Source: Juglans regia (Eukaryota; Streptophyta; Magnoliopsida; Fagales; Juglandaceae). Taken from it: a stretch of DNA of 64,000 nt. Positions 62,388 to 64,000 of this stretch are shown here, piece by piece. The DNA lies in assembly GCF_001411555.2 (NCBI RefSeq), contig NC_049901.1, forward strand, positions 29,700,333 through 29,764,332. Reading direction: 5' to 3'. A program made the position numbers and the translations under genes. The notes below the pieces were generated by a model. It saw only the letters and a program-made list of their open reading frames with translations. It ran no database searches and was not told the DNA's origin. Numbering within the stretch: position 1 is the stretch's first letter; every line of letters starts with the position of its first letter.

Positions 62388-64000
62388 TTAGTAAAATTAT
62401 GTTTTGGAATGTTCAAGGGCTTGGTACCTCGAAAAAATCACTTCGGTCGTTGCTGAAGATTCACAAGCCAAAGATTCTCATTGTTGCGGAACCTTTTCGA
62501 GAGGATAGTCAATTGGATCGTTGGAAGACTTTATTACATTTTGATTCATGCTTCTCAAATGCCGATCAGTCTGGTAAAATTTGGGTTTTTTGGGTTGCGG
62601 AGTATCTTGTTCGTGTCATGGGGACATCCAGCTAGCACATTACTTTTTCTATTAATTCCTCAGTGATGGTATCGGCTATTTATGCAAAATGTCGGTATTT
62701 GGAGAGACGAGAGTTATGGTTTTATTTAATGGAGGATAGTCCTTCGAATAATATGCCATATGTGATTATTGGTATTTTAACATTATTCGTGAAGATGGAG
62801 AAAGACGAGGTGGGCTTCCAAGACTTCCTTGTGCTTTGGAGGATTTTTATTCTTTCATTGATAATGGGGGCTTGGTAGAGGTTCCTTTTAGTGGAAACAA
62901 ATTTTCTTGGTGTAATGGTTAGGGAGGTATGGCGCGAAGTTGGGCAAGATTGGATAGAGCCTTATGTAACGTTCAATGTTTGGAGGTCTTTCCATTTGCC
63001 TAATTGAAGTATTTGCCTCGGCGTACCTCGGATCATGCTCCCATGATTCTGGGATTGTTGTGCCCAATTTTAAAGTATGGTCCGAGCTCGTTCAAATTTC
63101 AACAAATGTGGACCATGCATGAGGATTTTATGAGCTGTGTTTCAACATCATGGCAAGGTAGTACAGAAGGTTCAGGGTTATGGAAGCTTGCTGAGAAATT
63201 AAAAAGACTTAAAGTGGTTCTTCGTAGCTGGAACAAGGAAGTGTTCGGTTGGATCGGGTGGAAGAAGGGGAAACTGGGTTGCAGCAGGAGTTCTCGGATG
63301 AGATAGAAGCGGATGTCCTAGCTTCTAAAGCAGAGCTCGATGTTTGGCTGAAACGGGAAGAAACACATCTCGCACAGCAAGTCAAACTGGATTGGGTTAG
63401 TCATGGTGAGACGTCAGCAAAATTTTTCAAAGCAATCCAGGTTCAGAATCACAATGTTGTTCATGAAATGGTTTTAGATAATGGCAGTATCTTATCTTCT
63501 CCTGGGGCCATTCACAATGTCGTCGTGTTACACTTTGAAGAGTTCCTTCAAGAGCAAAGCCCGGGTAATTCTCTTCTCATTTTATCTAATTTAATTAATG
63601 CTAAAGTGGATGATGCAGAGAACCAGTTCTATGTCGTGTCCCAGCCATGGAGGAAATTAAGGAAGCCTTGTTTTCTATCCCTGTCAATGGTAGTCTTGGG
63701 TCTGATGGATTTGAATCTGGTTTTTACCAACATTGCTGGGACCTGGTGAAGGGTGATTTATTGGAAGCAATAGAGGGATTTTTTCGGGGTGCAAGTCTAC
63801 TGAAGTTTATACTTCCCCTTTCATTGTATTGATTCCGAAAGTGCCTAACCCCTCCTCATTTGGAAAGTTCAGGCCAATAAGTCTTTGCTCTGTGGTGTAT
63901 AAAATATGTTTGAAGATTTTGGTGTCTCGCCTTACTTCAATATTCAGCCATATAATTTCTTTAGAGCAAGGTGTTTTTTTTCCTGGAATAAGCATTTTTT
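62384..64000 (+). pseudogene. LINE (L1-type) ORF2 remnant: endonuclease and start of reverse transcriptase, running off the window
   Basis: The ATG at 62384 overlaps the ORF1 stop (ATGA). The endonuclease-type (EEP) domain begins FWNVQGLG, with VAEPF near 62490, VSAIYAKC near 62666 and SDHAPMIL near 63028. The expected GDFN motif at about 62771 is broken by loss of one base after GGT. Stops lie at 62633 (TAG), 62920 (TAG) and 63001 (TAA). Shifts near 63255, 63645 and 63805 are needed to follow the linker (LDWVSHGETSAKFFKAIQ) into the reverse transcriptase start (PVNGSLGSDGF, then LIPKVPNPSSFGKFRPIS near 63830). The catalytic reverse transcriptase motifs lie beyond the window. It cannot code for an active enzyme. 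Confidence 0.85.

Noticed and set aside
1..64000. tRNA and rRNA genes
   Set aside because: No cloverleaf with a GGTTCGAATCC-type T-loop and no rRNA landmarks were seen on either strand by eye; a covariance-model search would be needed to be certain.

Overview
This is a plant nuclear window, most likely from a woody eudicot. The evidence is very long TG...CA long terminal repeats (LTRs), plant L1-type LINEs with a DUF4283-like ORF1 or a terminal RNase H domain, and short AT-rich elements ending in GGTTTGGTTTCACA / CATCTCATCTCATC. Such termini are common in Fagales trees, but that placement is a low-confidence inference. There are no bacterial, organellar, CRISPR, rRNA or tRNA features that I can support.

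One host gene can be read with confidence. It encodes a 226-residue RING-CH (RINGv, C4HC3) zinc-finger protein with a C-terminal membrane segment, probably an E3 ubiquitin ligase of the MARCH-like plant family. Exon 1 is 7240-7700 and exon 2 is 20293-20512. They are separated by a 12,592-bp GT-AG intron packed with transposable elements. The intron falls inside the zinc finger: six of the eight metal ligands are in exon 1 and the last two in exon 2. The joined frame is open throughout, so I read it as intact rather than as two fragments.

Everything else is repeat-derived. I use working names for repeat families recognised by comparing parts of the window with each other. F1 occurs at 1-4680 (minus) and 29655-34083 (plus). 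F2 occurs at 25882-29055 (plus), 48269-55199 (minus, interrupted) and 58472-~61000 (minus). F3 occurs at 17100-18953 (minus), 34847-39330 (plus) and 50429-54699 (minus). F4 occurs at ~12400-16122, at 34118-~41480 (interrupted) and inverted at ~41580-43770. F5 occurs at 16123-17099 (minus), 24206-25333 and 25334-34117 (interrupted twice). Several copies have TG...CA-type ends and 5-bp target-site duplications (TATAA, CCATT, TAAGG), and none shows a paired LTR or an internal coding region. They are therefore best read as solo LTRs of Ty3/gypsy-type elements, nested in one another.

Layout. 1-4680: F1 LTR. 4681-7234: gene upstream region with two MITE-like elements. 7240-20512: the RING-CH gene, whose intron holds a MITE, tandem-repeat tracts, F4, F5 and F3 pieces. 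20513-24205: 3' flank, unassigned repeats and a 5'-truncated LINE tail. 24206-43770: nested F5/F2/F1/F4/F3 block. 43771-48268 and 55200-58471: decayed retroelement with a gag-like open frame (putative gypsy-type transposon domain), tandem repeats and a 1.6-kb solo LTR. 48269-55199: F2-type LTR split by F3. 58472-~61000: F2 piece. ~61000-64000: decayed L1-type LINE running off the right edge.

I see no candidate for a new multi-gene system. The most interesting item is the intact zinc-finger gene whose finger is split by a 12.6-kb transposon-filled intron. Repeat boundaries marked approximate were judged by eye.
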